NCBI GenBank assembly: GCA_028622995.1
Contig: JAJQJQ010000008.1
Coordinates: 6,324,001 to 6,388,000, forward strand
Direction: 5' to 3'
DNA: 64,000 bases
DNA from: Panagrolaimus kolymaensis
Lineage: Eukaryota > Nematoda > Chromadorea > Rhabditida > Panagrolaimidae
Position numbers and translations under genes: made by a program. Under the pieces are notes generated by a model that did no database searches, was not told the DNA's origin, and saw only the letters and a program-made list of their open reading frames with translations. Positions 23,401-36,489 of this stretch are shown here, one piece after another. The number at the start of each line of letters is the position of its first letter. Position 1 is the stretch's first letter.

Positions 23401-23673
23401 GATCGAAAAGTTTCAAAAGAACTTCCATTAGATCGTCGCGGAATTTATGAAGCTAGCAGCATCGATGCTGATGGAAGACAATATCCTATTTGTGTCATTT
23501 CTGGTTATCCTGTAATTGGAAATCCCAAAGAACTTGGAAATAATAAAGTTGCTGATTCAGTTAATTGGCAAACTTTTGTTACCGTATCCAAAACAAATTC
23601 AACTGATCAAATATTTGATGTTCAACAATTTCTTGGAAAATGGACTAAAAGTCATTTAAATTTGACTTTGTAA
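17490..23673 (+). CDS. osm-1: Intraflagellar transport protein 172 (IFT172/OSM-1)
   Basis: Peripheral subunit of the IFT-B complex that moves cargo along ciliary microtubules and acts at tip turnaround. In nematodes it is needed to build sensory cilia. Twenty exons join in frame to 1,746 residues, essentially the length of human IFT172 (about 1,750). WD40 repeats occupy about residues 1-560 ([17 protein letters not shown] and later blades). TPR-like helical repeats run from about 600 to 1,650 (many E-A-G-x-x-x-x-A-E patterns such as [20 protein letters not shown]). The conserved C-terminus holds [20 protein letters not shown]. Exons: 17490-17528, 17578-17721, 17769-17881, 17934-18534, 18589-18840, 18888-19472, 19525-19754, 19804-20023, 20069-20317, 20362-20554, 20607-20815, 20871-20906, 20959-21168, 21220-21399, 21451-21758, 21801-22545, 22596-22862, 22915-23088, 23138-23302, 23353-23673. 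An X-box-like site lies 91 bp upstream. Poly(A) signal at 23710. Confidence 0.96.
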
Positions 23674-23709
23674 AGAATTTACATATATTTGTATTTAATA
23701 TTTATTTGT

Positions 23710-23715
23710 AATAAA
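23710..23715 (+). terminator. Poly(A) signal of osm-1
   Basis: AATAAA 37 bases after the IFT172 stop codon. The next gene's ATG is only 155 bases further on, so its promoter or trans-splice site is compact. Confidence 0.55.
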
Positions 23716-23869
23716 ACTTTTTAATCATCAAATTAAATATATAAAAAATAATAGTAAACTCGAGACCGATATGAATTAAAAATTCAATATTAATGCTGCC
23801 ATTTTTTAACCATAATTTTGTTCAAAAAAATTTAAAGAACAAAAAATCAATAAAAAAATATTTTTTCCT

Positions 23870-26800
23870 ATGGCAAGCAAAGATAAAATAAAAGCTTCGA
23901 TTGCGTTGAGAAAAGAAAAGAAAGAACGAAGATCGCGGGGGCAGCCATCCGCGAGCCAGTTGATCATCGGCAGGCACTTGTTTGAAAGAGCTTTATTTTC
24001 ATCGACCCGCTTAAAAAAAGATTTTTATGTTTTCCCAATAACGCTTGAAAAGCTCCTTGGAAGTATCATGGTTTGTTTTTTTAAAGATTTAAATATAAAT
24101 TATTGTTAAAGTATATCGCGATTATTTTAGGATGATTGGTATAAAAATTATATGAAACAGAAGCTTGCTAAAGAAGCAGCCGTAGATGAATATGATGAAG
24201 ACGAAGAATGGGAAGATGAGGTGAGTGAGAAAAAAATATGAAACTTTAAAAAAATAAATTTGGCATTATTTATGACTTTTAAAATTACTTGTGGTTTATC
24301 ATAAATAATGTTAAATATTAAATTAAATAAAGAAATTTAAATGTTTCAATATTTTATTTTTCAAATGAGCTTGAATGTTAACAAGATTTTCAAAAAAAAG
24401 GAAATGTAAACCTTCTTGCGAGAAGGAAATTTGAAATTAAATGAAAACAAACCTAATTTGTAAACTTTGCCAAATTTAGACACAATCTAAAAATTAAATT
24501 CTCCCAAAGTTTGAATATAAAATTAATTTATTATATTTTTTTAGGAATGGGAAGATGAGGAGGAAGTAGTTGCACCAGAAACTCAATTTACTTTCAAACC
24601 TCTTGAACCAAAAAAGGACGAACCAAAAAAAGACGAGAAAAAAGAAAATGGATTTAAGGCGGACAAAATAGAAATGGAAGTTGAAGATCCAGAAATAGAG
24701 GAAGATGAATTGGATACTGAATTCGTGATTGATTTAAATGCAAAGAAAAAACCAGCGGATGAGAAAAAACCTGATTTCAAGAAAGTGGTTGATAAAAAAG
24801 ATGGTAAAAAAGAGGCTTCAAAAAAGGATGATGAAAAGCCGTCGAGTTCAAAAACAGAAAAATCAAAAGATTCAAAAGTAACAGAGGATGATAAAAAACC
24901 AAAAATAGAGGAAAAGAAAAAAGCGCCACCACCTGTGCCCCCGAAGAAACTCGTTCCCAAGAAAGGTGAAGAAGAACTAGAAGATCCTGAAATTGAAGAA
25001 GATGAATTGGATACTGAATTTGTTATTGATTTAAGCAAATCTAAACCCAAAGCTGATAAGAAACCAGAGGTCAAAGATGAGAAAAAGCCACCGAGTCTAA
25101 AGGATAAAGAAAAGCCAAGCTCAAGTTCAGCAGCCAAAAAAGATGAAAAGAAACCTGAGAAAGACAAAATTGCGGATGGCAAAAAGAAAATTGCATCCAA
25201 AGATAAAGATAAAGGGGATGAAAAGAAACCTTCTTCAAGCAAAGATGATGATAAGAAGCGATCGACTTCTGCTACTCCCAAAAAAGTGGAAGAAAATGAT
25301 AAAAGCGAAGAAAAGCCAAAATCAAAATCTGTTGGTAAAAAATCAGATGAAAAGGATGCAAAGGCAGAAGAGCCAAAGTCATCTTCGATTGATAAAAAAT
25401 CAGATGAAAAGAATGATAAAGACGCAGGCAAAGAATCAATCAAGAATGTGGCAGATAAACCAAAGGAGAAAGATAAAAAAGAAGTCGAGTTAACAGACAA
25501 AGATAAAGAAAGATCAAAGTCAACCACCAAACAGAATGAGGAAAAGGAAAAAGAGAAACCGCGATCAACATCATCAACTAAAAAACCTGAAGGTAAAGAT
25601 GAAAAACCTTCATCATCATCATCGGCAGAAAAGAAACCAGAAGAAAAGATTAAAGATTCCACGAAAGAAAAAGATAAGCCTCGATCATCATCATCTACAA
25701 CAAAGCCTATGGATAAAGAGAAAGAAAAACCGCCAAGATCATCTTCGACTGCTTCAAAATCCACGTCATCCAAAGATGATCCGAAGAAAGCTGCCTCATC
25801 AGTAAATGATCTTCCAAAATATCCGGCTTTAGTACTAACTCGTCCTGATTCAAATGAAGAAGAGGAACTCGATGCTGATTTTGTCGTAGATCTGACAAAA
25901 AATAAACCTGAGCATGACGTTAAAATTGTTCCAAAAGTCGAAGAAAAGCCAAAAGAAAAGAAACAATTAGCGTCAAAAATTTCCGATAAACCTGATGAAA
26001 AAGAGGGTGATAAAGAAAAGGAAAAAAAGCCAAGATCAAGCTCAAGAAGCAAAAAATCTGAGGAAAAGCCAAAAGATAAAGAAGACAAAAGTAAGGACAA
26101 AGAAAAGCCAATTACTGTTTCAAAAGAAAAATCAAAGCCAGAAGATAAAGAGAAAAAAGCGCCACCACCCATTGTTCCAAAAAAACCTTCAACATCTGCA
26201 ATCAAAAAGTCTGAACAAGAAGAGGAGCTTGAAAATCCCGAAATCGAAAAGGATGAACTTGACACAGATTTTGTGATTGATTTAAGTAAACCCAAACCAA
26301 AACATGATATTAAATTAGCGACAAAAGATAAACTGAAAGAAATTGAAGAGAAGCCTTCAAGTGACGAAAAAGTGAAACCTGACGTTCCAAAGAAACCTAG
26401 CGAAAAGCCATCATCAAGTAAAGATAAACCGGACGAGAAAAAGTCTTCATCTTCAAAGGATGTTGACAAAAAACCATCATCCAACAAGGATAAACCTGAA
26501 GAAAAGAAACCATCAAAATCCACCAACAAAAAGCCAGTTGATGAGGAAGAGTTGGACACTGATTTTGTTGTGGATCTTACAAAGCCCAAACAAAAACATG
26601 ATATTAAATTGACTCCAAAAGAAGCAGATAAAAAGCCAAGTGATAAAGAGAAGGAAAAGAAGCCAAGTTCAAAAGCGGATGAAAAGCCACAATCTTCATC
26701 GTCCACAAAGAAGCCCGATGAAAAAGATAAAAAGCCATCGTCATCGAGCAAAAAACCAGATGATGAAGAACTCGATACTGATTTTATTGCGGATTTAAAT

Positions 26801-29800
26801 AAAAAGCCGAAGCATGATGTCAAATTGGCTCCAAAAGATTCAAAGTCAGATGATAAAGATAAAGAAAAAAAGCCATCGTCATCAAGCAAGGATAAACCAG
26901 ATGAGAAAAAACGCTCAAGTTCGGCAATATCGAAAAAGCCAGAAGAAAAAGAAAAGCCGAGGTCAACTACAGAAAAGCCTAAAGATGAAGTTAAAAAGGC
27001 TCCAAAGAAAGAAGAAGAGCTAGATCCTGAGCTTGTGGCTGATTTAAATAAAAAGCCAAAGCATGATATCAAATTGAAACCTAAAGAAGATGACAAAAAG
27101 CCGAAGGAAGTGGAAAAGAAGCCATCATCAAGTAAAGAAAAACCCGACGAGAAAAAACGATCGACGTCTGCAGTCCCAAAGAAGCCAGAAGAAGCAGATA
27201 AAGATAAAAAAGTGGAGGACAAACCACGTTCGAAGTCGGTGGCTAAAAAACCAGATGAAAAAGATAAAAAATTGGAGAAAGATGTAGATAAGAAACCATC
27301 CGATAAAGATAACCCTAAGTCAACTTCCACTGATAAAAAGCCAGAAGAAAAAGATAAAGATAAAAAGCCTTCAGAAAAGGACAAGCCGAGATCATCCTCC
27401 AAAAAATCAGATGATAAGGATAAAAAGCCGCCGTCGTCACTGACGACAGTGGAAAAGCCGAAACCGGAGGAAGAAGAAATGGATGAACCTGAAATTGATG
27501 AAGATGAACTTGATACCGATTTTATGATTGACTTGGGTAACCCCAAACCCAAACATGATATTAAATTAGCAACAAAGGATGAGAAGCCTAAACCCGAAGA
27601 AGTTAAAAAGAAGCCAACAACTGCTGAAAAAGCAAAACCTGAAGTTCCAAAGAAATCTATTGAAAAGCCATCGTCTTCAGCTGAGAAAAAACCGGATGAT
27701 AAAAAACTAAAAGAAGATGAGAAAAAGCCTTCTTCTTCAATTAAAGACCCTGAAAAAAAGTCATCTTCAAGCAAAGAAAAACTCGAAGATAAAAAACGCT
27801 CGACTTCGGCTGTTCCCAAGAAATCAGATGAAAAAGAAAAAGATAAAAAGCCGGAAGACAAGCCAAGATCAAAATCAGTTGCAAAAAAACCTGATGAAAA
27901 AGAAAAGCCAGCTTCATCTGTTAAAAAGCCAGAAGAAAAGAAGCCTTCTTCATCTAAAGAACCTAGCAAAAAGCCTACAGACAAAGAAAAAGAAAAACCA
28001 AAGGAAGAAAAGCCATCAACTTCTAAAAAGCCATCTGTTAAAAAACCAGGCGATGAAGAATTTGATCCTGAACTTGTTGATGATCTCAATAAAATACCAA
28101 AACATGATATCAAATATGCACCCAAAGATGCTTCCAAAAAGCCTGAAGATAAAGATAAAAAGCCAAAGGAAGCTGAGAAAAAGCCATCATCGAGCAAAGA
28201 TAAGCCAGATGAAAAGAAAAAACCGGCAGTGGCGGAAAAACCAAAAGTAAAAGTATCTAAGAAACCAGATCCATATGAAGAAGAGCTTGAAGATCCGGAA
28301 ATTGAGGATGATGAATTGGATACAGATTTCATAGTGGATCTCACAAAACCAAAACCCAAACATGATATTAAATTAGCGCCCAAGGATGATGGTAAAAAAC
28401 CTAGTGATAAAGAAAAGGATAAAAAGCCAACAGCAAAGATCCCATCAACCAAAAAGCCAGAAGAAAAGGAAAAGAAGCCATCATCATTGTCTTCTAAAGA
28501 TCCAGAAAAGAAGCCAAAAGAAGTGGAGAAAAAGCCAACTTCAAGCAAGGATAAACCCGAAGATAAAAAACGATCGACATCCGCGATACCCAAGAAACCC
28601 GATGAAAAGGATAAAGATAAAAAGCCAGAAGATAAACCAAGATCTAAATCAGTCGCAAAAAAACCGGATGAAAATGAAAAGAAGCCTGTGAAAGAAGGTG
28701 ATAAGAAGCCATCGGAGAAGGATAAACCGAAAGAAAAAGTGAAACCCTATTCAACTGATAAGAAACCAGAAGACAAGGATAAGGCGAAGGATAAAAAAGA
28801 GCCATCCAAAGATGTTGTTGCAAAGAAGCCATCGGATAAAGATAAAAAACCTGATGACAAAGACAAGAAGCCTCCATCTGCAACTGCAGCTAAAAAGCCT
28901 GTTGATAAATCCAAAGATGACAAAGAAGTCAAAGAAAAACCAAAAGCAGCGGTGAAACCAAAATCAAAATTGCCCAAAGATGAGGAACCTGAAAAAGAAC
29001 CCGAAGAAGTTGAGAAAAAGCCAAAGAAAAAATCATCCAAATTGAAGCCAATTGAAGGTGAAGGTGATGCAGATGTTGATGCTGATTTTACTGTTAAACC
29101 TAAAAAGAAGAAGCGACCTGCAGAGGATAATGATGAGGATATTGATGAAGTCGATGATGAAGAAGACATCGAAGGCGAAGAAGAGGAAGAAGATGATGAA
29201 CCAAAAAAGAAAAAGCCAAAGAAAAAATTGGTAAATCAAATTTTTAAAAAGTTATACAGTAACTTACATACATTTAAATTTTAGGTTCGTAGAGTCAAAA
29301 AACCAAAGAAGGAAAAGAAGGAGAAAAAACCAAAAGAAAAGAAAGAATGGATTCCACCACCTCGACCAAAATGGATTCCTCCACCGAGACCTCCACCTGA
29401 AATTACTCCTGAACCACCTAAAGAAAAATCCTTATTTGAAATTAATAAGGAAAATAGGATTGATCCAAGAAAACAATATGCTAAAAAACCAGGCCATTAG
29501 TAAGTTCTTTAACATCAAAGATTATCTGCGAAATTTCTATTATAATTGCCCACTGACAATATATAGTAATACATACATTTATAAAATATTACAGCGATGT
29601 AAACATTCCTTTCATTATTCCATGGGAACAATCTGCAGCAAAGGAAACTCAAGCTGGTATGGGAGCTTTCGGTCATAAACGAGATCCAAATTCAAGAGTG
29701 GAAGTTGAAATTAAAGAAGTAAAAAAATTATATTTATCTTCAAACTTCTGTAATTATAAAAAAATTCAGGGCAATCTCAAATCTGAATCCACTCTTCCAT

Positions 29801-30722
29801 TATGGGAAGATGGAGCAAAAACAAATGCAACTCAAAAAGGATTTGGTTCATTTGGAGCATATCGAAAAAATGTTGGAAAAGTTGTTGATAATCATACATT
29901 CGAATCTGAACCCAAACGCATCCTTTGTGAAGGTATAATCCCAATGGCAAATCGAGGATGCATTTATGATCAATCTGGAATGACTCCATTCAGTTCTAAT
30001 CGATCTCAAAAAACTCCTGTTCCTGAAACAGATCCTCAATCAAAAACATTCATATCCAAGCAATTTGCACCTTCATCGGAAACAGCCGGGACAAATGTGA
30101 TGGATCGAAGACGAGGCGTCGTTCAACTTGTCGATGGCGTGGAACTCAAACATGAAAAAGCTTCCGATGGAATAGTTCCAATTTTATTTGATTCAACGTT
30201 CCTTGAAAAACGAGGTGGAGCAGGTTTTGGTGATTTTAGACCTTTAATTCATTCAAGTGAAGGTGGTTATCAAATGACATTAGAAAAAGAAATGTTATGT
30301 AAAATGGTGATACCGTATCAAGTAAGCTTTTATAAAAATATTAAAAATCCTTTGAAAAAAGTCATTCAATAATGAAAGTAAGCATAAAACAAAAAATATA
30401 GCTTCTTATTTGCATCAAAGTAAAGCTTTCCTTTATTTCATAACATTTCATGATCGTTTTTGTTAATGCTGCTGTAAACTAACTAATATCAAACATTGAA
30501 TCATCAATTCTATGGTTGTTGATGTTTTTTTTCTTCACCAAAAAATGGAATTTAAAAAATTAAAAATGTCACATATTTAGAGGAGAGAAGAAAAAAACAG
30601 TAGTTTGAAAACTTTGGATTTCCATCCAACTTTTTTTGGAGGGAAATGCGTCATTGATAGAAATCGATTAAAAAAAGTATTATAAAATGATCATTTTTCA
30701 GACTGCACCATCGCTGTTGTGA
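23870..30722 (+). CDS. Giant Lys/Glu/Pro/Ser repeat protein with calponin-like C-terminal repeats
   Basis: Seven exons join in frame to 1,962 residues: 23870-24070, 24131-24220, 24545-29230, 29285-29499, 29595-29718, 29770-30321, 30702-30722. Order: a basic N-terminus of about 65 residues; an acidic patch (EDEEWEDEEWEDEEE) split by an intron; a region of about 1,530 residues rich in Lys, Glu, Asp, Pro and Ser; a proline segment with WIPPPRP twice; then about five degenerate motifs such as GMGAFGHKRD, QKGFGSFGAYRKN and MANRGCIYDQSGMTPF. These resemble the short calponin-family repeats of nematode UNC-87/CLIK proteins that bind actin filaments. The central region carries ten copies of an ELDTDFVxDLxKPKPKHDIKLxPK motif. 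A strong donor at 30322 and the AATAAA at 30730 favour ending at 30722 over the unspliced stop at 30372. A muscle or cytoskeletal scaffold is likely; the exact orthologue is not recognised. Confidence 0.8.
24674..29150 (+). repeat. Internal protein repeats of the giant Lys-rich protein
   Basis: Ten recognisable copies of a unit built around ELDTDFVIDL followed by KPKPKHDIKLAPK, plus a degenerate eleventh (DADFTVKPKKKK). They are separated by 60-200 residues of KPSSSKDKPDEKK-type low-complexity sequence. A second motif, KKRSTSAVPKKP followed by DKPRSKSVAKKPDEK, recurs about five times and offers repeated basic-directed Ser/Thr phosphorylation sites. The repeat is long-period and imperfect, so it grew by old duplications. 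Confidence 0.85.
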
Positions 30723-32130
30723 ACTTTGAAATAAAAATGAAAATAGATACCCCATATATTTTTTTTCCAATAAAGTGAAGAAAAAACAACGCAAAATCTA
30801 TCTCGGTTTAGTATTTCATGCTTTTTTATGTTTGTTTATTTTTGTACATATTTTAGTAGTAAACGATGTTTCAAAGAAGAGTTTATGCCTTTTTAATTAC
30901 ATTAATAAATGATTTTTTAATAATAAACTTTATTATTCTTATACATACCATGACGACAAATGAAAAAACTGTTGACGAATTTTTTTGGCGGAAGTCTATC
31001 TCACATACATATCGGATCTGATAAACTTATTCGCCTTGCCCCTCATCAAATTCTCATTTCCGTCTTTTACGTATCAAATAAATTTTTTTACCATGTTGTT
31101 GTTTTTCTTACTTCTTTTTTTTAATCAACATACAAATTGAGTCATTTCTTTTTCTCGGGAAAAAACAACTTTCTTCAAGAAGACGTGAATATTTTTTTGG
31201 TCAAATATGTCTCTTATTTTTTTACCCAAAAATACCTACTTTTTTTTGTCTTTCTTTATTTTTTACGTACCCATACTTTCTCCCTATTTTTTCTTCTTCT
31301 CGTTTGCAAAAAGGAGCTCATCCGCAACAATAACAACTAAGGGTATTGATTGAGTAATGAATGAGAAGAAAAAAAGAAAAAAACCAAAACGTAGTTTTTT
31401 TTTTCTTCGCGAACGAAGATATTCAATGAATGAAACTTTAAGGCTCTATAAAGGCAGCTAGCGCCGTATATGGCATTTTGCCAGCAAATTGCGCAGCAGC
31501 AAAAAAAGAAGATAAATCTCTTTTCTCTTCAGCTTACACTTCTTCTTCTTCTCCTTTTTCCTTCCTTCCTTCCTGTTTTACTCCATTTTTTGTACTGTTT
31601 AAAGAAATCCTTTTTTTGAAATTATTTTAAAAACGAGATTGATTCATTTCGAACTATCTTTCAAATAAAACGTTTGTTACAAAATATAAATTTAATTTAT
31701 GATCAAACAACATTTTTGTGGAGTCATTTTTTCGTTAATAAAATTGTTGCTGGTAAACCTTTTTTGGACACCTTTTATCATTTTTTGTTCCTTTCACTTT
31801 TTTACTATCAACACAAAACATTTTTTGTTTCCATTTTTTCGCGTCCTTTGGAATCTTTCATAAATGAACTTAAAAAAAATCGTGATTATTTATATATTTT
31901 TTAGGGTATGAATCTCTGAAGTTTTAACTTCTCTCTCAACTTGACTGACTGAAAAGCTGACTAACTTCAGCTTCAATTTATTGCCAACACGGGCAAACTA
32001 ACATCAAATTTTGGTATGTTCCTTTTCTCTATTTTGATAACATATTTTATTTGACTTTTGATTTACCTCAATTTTTTAGATCTCAAACACGGCGCCTTAT
32101 CCACGACGAATCGAACCTGTACCATCGAGT
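30723..32130. other. Intergenic region and 5' region of sphingomyelin synthase
   Basis: Poly(A) signals AATAAA at 30730 and 30769 follow the repeat-protein gene. The rest is AT-rich spacer. Around 31447 a TATAAAG lies in a local GC-richer patch (31445-31500) followed by a pyrimidine-rich stretch, which looks like a core promoter. A non-coding first exon probably ends in the GTATGT donor near 32013, spliced to the acceptor ending at 32079. Confidence 0.45.
31447..31453 (+). promoter_or_regulatory. TATA-box candidate
   Basis: TATAAAG within CTCTATAAAGGCAGC, roughly 680 bp upstream of the sphingomyelin synthase ATG and followed by GC-rich then pyrimidine-rich sequence. Plausible core promoter; no experimental support. 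Confidence 0.35.
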
Positions 32131-33439
32131 ATGGGTGGACATTTACGAAATCAAAGTGATTCACATATGCCATTACGACAAGGAGAAGTAGCTGCATCAT
32201 TCGATGCATCAGAATCATCTGTACGTCTTGAATCACCACCAAATGATGCTGTTGGGGCAAATAATTTAAGTGGAGGAACACATTCATGTGTTTTACAATT
32301 CAATGGTGTAATAATGAACCAATCAACTTCACATTTCTCAGAAAATTATGATTTACATTTAAGATCAGTGATACCACCAGAAGTAAGAGTTAAAATGTTG
32401 TTTTATAAAATACTAAATGTTCATTTTTTTTAGCGATTTCGTACAGAACTACTTAAATTAGCAGTTGCATTTTTTTGTCTATGGATCTCAGCTTTTTTAA
32501 ACTTCTTTTTATTAACAGTAATTCATGATATTGTACCAAGACAACCTTTACCTGACCTCGTATTTATGATCATTCCTCAACAGAAATGGGCATGGGCCGT
32601 TGGTGATGTCTTTTCCACAATCAAGTTAGATTTTATCTCTTTGAACATCTTAAATATTACAATCTCTCCATTTTAGTGCCGTTGTTGGTTTTACTGTGAT
32701 TCTATTACATCGTGAAAGAATAGCTGTTTTACGACGTGTGCTTCTTCTTGGTGCTATTTTATATGGTTTAAGAGCTGTTGTACTTGGAGTTACTTTCTTA
32801 CCTCCTTCATTCCATGATCGTGATGAAATTTGCTTGCCACAAATTAATCGAACTGCTATGTATACAACTGAAATAATACATCGTTTTGTCACATATGTTG
32901 TTACCTTAGGTCTCAATTCCGGACAAGAAAAAATTCTATGCGGTGATTTAATGTTTTCTGGTCATACAATTGTATTAACTCTCATGTATTTTGCTCAATT
33001 ACAATATACTCCTCGAGGTCTTGTATGGCTAAGGTAAGACTGTTTTGTGTACTGAATTCATGTTTTACCTTGTTTTTACTTTCAGGTATATCGCTGCACC
33101 AATAACTTTCTGTGGTATCGCTGCTTTGGTAGTGAGTGGAGGTCATTACACGATGGATGGTATAAATTCTTATTTTGCGCATCAAATAACATGTTAATTC
33201 TTTTAGTTCTAATTGCCTATTGGTTAACAACTCATGTATTCTGGGGATATCATCAAATGTTTGAATTACCAAGAGAACAAAGAGCTCAAGCTCCACTTTC
33301 AAGAGTATGGTGGTTTTGGTTATGCTACTGGTTTGAAGCTGATGTACCCGATGGTCCTCTACGAAATGAATGGAACGTACCTTTTGGTCCTTTATGGTTA
33401 AGAAAAGCCGTTGTAAAGATTAACAAAAAACTACAATAA
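32131..33439 (+). CDS. Sphingomyelin synthase (SMS family)
   Basis: Transfers phosphocholine (or phosphoethanolamine in related members) from a phospholipid to ceramide in the Golgi or plasma membrane. Five exons join in frame: 32131-32382, 32434-32624, 32677-33033, 33086-33159, 33207-33439 (368 residues). A hydrophilic N-terminus is followed by about six membrane spans. The catalytic triad of the lipid phosphatase/phosphotransferase fold is intact: His244 in CGDLMFSGHT, and His287 and Asp291 in SGGHYTMDVLIAYW. C. elegans has three paralogues (sms-1, -2, -3); I cannot say which this matches. The reading frame is open upstream of the ATG to the acceptor at 32079, but no upstream in-frame ATG was found, so 32131 is taken as the start. 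Confidence 0.93.
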
Positions 33440-34282
33440 TACAAAAATTTATCAAAAATTTATTCAAAGATGCTAGTATATTATATTGTCTCATCCTAAA
33501 TTTCACAATACAGGTCATTCTTTTTTTTTTGCAACGATGTTACTTTGTATTAGTTTGTAAAGATATTTAATTCCTTCCTTTTATCTATTTTTTTCTGCAC
33601 ATGTTGTAATAATAATAAATGTACAGTCTTTTCAATCTTCTCTGCATAATTCCTTTCTTGTAATTTTCATTGTGCGTTCGTTCGTTAATCACCTGGAAAT
33701 TGATCATGGGAAAAAATGAAAAAAATTTAAGGAAAAGCAAAATGATCATTCTCAAAACGCAGAGAATGGATGTATGATAATTTGTATGCACAAAAGTCAA
33801 TAAAAGAGAAGAATGATAGGCTAGCTTCAGACAAAGTTTGCAAGCTTGCTCGCAGATGGTGTTTTGATGTCGAAAGCGTTGAGAAATGATTATTTTTAAT
33901 TATAATGCATCAAAAGTTAATAAATACTAAGATTAATGAGCAACTTACTCTAATTAACATTTTCATACTTCATTGAAGCCGTAACTTTAAGCTTTTGTTA
34001 ATAGCTTACTAGCGGGTTTAAATTTATTATATGGTTCATTTTTTATTTTGAAAGTAGCAAAAAAAGAAAGTTAGAGTTTTAACTTTTTTTTTGTTAAAGT
34101 GCAAAAAAACAAAATCAATGTGATAGTTAATTAGCTTCTTATCAAAGAATCAAGAAACTAATAAAGTGAGACATTATCCAGTTATTTGCTCAAAATTTTT
34201 ACCAAAAAAAAGTTTCTAAGGCCTCGAATTTTTTTGAATTTCATTATTTAGAAATAAGTGATTAAATGAGAGATGACAATTA
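33440..34282. other. Convergent intergenic spacer
   Basis: AT-rich sequence after sphingomyelin synthase, up to the target duplication of the hAT-type MITE. No coding or RNA gene recognised. Confidence 0.5.
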
Positions 34283-34290
34283 CTCGGGAA

Positions 34291-34784
34291 CAGGCTTGGG
34301 CGGGAATGAAAACTCCGGGACGGGAATCCGGGAATCCGGGATTCCCGTAAAAAAGTCCGGGACGGAACGGGAATCCGGGAATGATCCGGGAATTCATAAA
34401 AAATGGTTAAAAATTTTTTTTTCTGCCATTTTTTCATTTTTTTTAAACCAAATGCTTTCTATTTTAAAAAAGAAAAAAATGTATTAGACGCATTTTTTAA
34501 AAAACATGACGTTTTAACCAATTGTGAATTTTAGCGTTAAATTTTTTTGAAAAAAACGTTTTTTTTAGTAATGATTTGTCAGATAACCAAAAAGTTTTGG
34601 TGATAATTCATTAAAATTTTGAAGAAAATGGTTACTGGAATGGTAATATGTACTCCTCCCTTTACTCTTATTAATTCCGGATTCCGGACAGAAAATCCGG
34701 GAATCCGGGACGGGAATAATTATCGAAAAAATGGTCCGGAATCCGGGAATCCGGAACACGATCCGGGATTCCCGCCCAAGCCTG
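34291..34784. mobile_element. hAT-type MITE with 8-bp target duplication
   Basis: A 494-bp non-autonomous element. Its terminal inverted repeats are CAGGCTTGGGCGGGAAT at the left and the exact complement at the right. The octamer CTCGGGAA flanks both ends perfectly (34283-34290 and 34785-34792). An 8-bp duplication with a CAGGC-type terminus is diagnostic of the hAT superfamily. Subterminal regions on both sides are packed with CCGGGA/TCCCGG units, as expected for transposase-binding clusters, while the centre is AT-rich. No transposase is encoded. It lies between the convergent sphingomyelin synthase and hrp-1 genes. Confidence 0.9.
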
Positions 34785-34792
34785 CTCGGGAA

Positions 34793-35106
34793 AAGCTTTC
34801 AGTTTTAAAAATCAATACATTTTTTGAAAGTTATTGTTAAAACAAATGCATGCATTAAGACGAGTGTCAATTTTGTATTTTGTTTAAGAACGAGTAACAT
34901 CACCGGCCAGCGGAGCTTCTAGTTCAGATTAAATTGGTTGGCAATGTGAAAAAAGTGTTTGTGTTAATTCAACAGTAGGGATAAAATGAACGAAAGTTTA
35001 TGGGAATAAAATGTATTTCCAAATAATTACAATTTCAAAAAGAGGATAGAATAAAAATGATAAAAAGTAACGTAAACAAAGAACAAACAATATGAGATTC
35101 AAAAAA
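34793..35106. other. 3' flank of hrp-1
   Basis: About 310 bases of AT-rich sequence, probably mostly hrp-1 3' UTR on the minus strand. No other feature seen. Confidence 0.45.

Positions 35107-36489
<1,383 letters not shown>

Noticed and set aside
24583..28593. The long antisense frame as a real gene
   Set aside because: It is fully explained by codon register and lack of Tyr/Gln in the sense protein; its product would be featureless Ser/Phe/Gly repeats. Listed under findings only as a curiosity.
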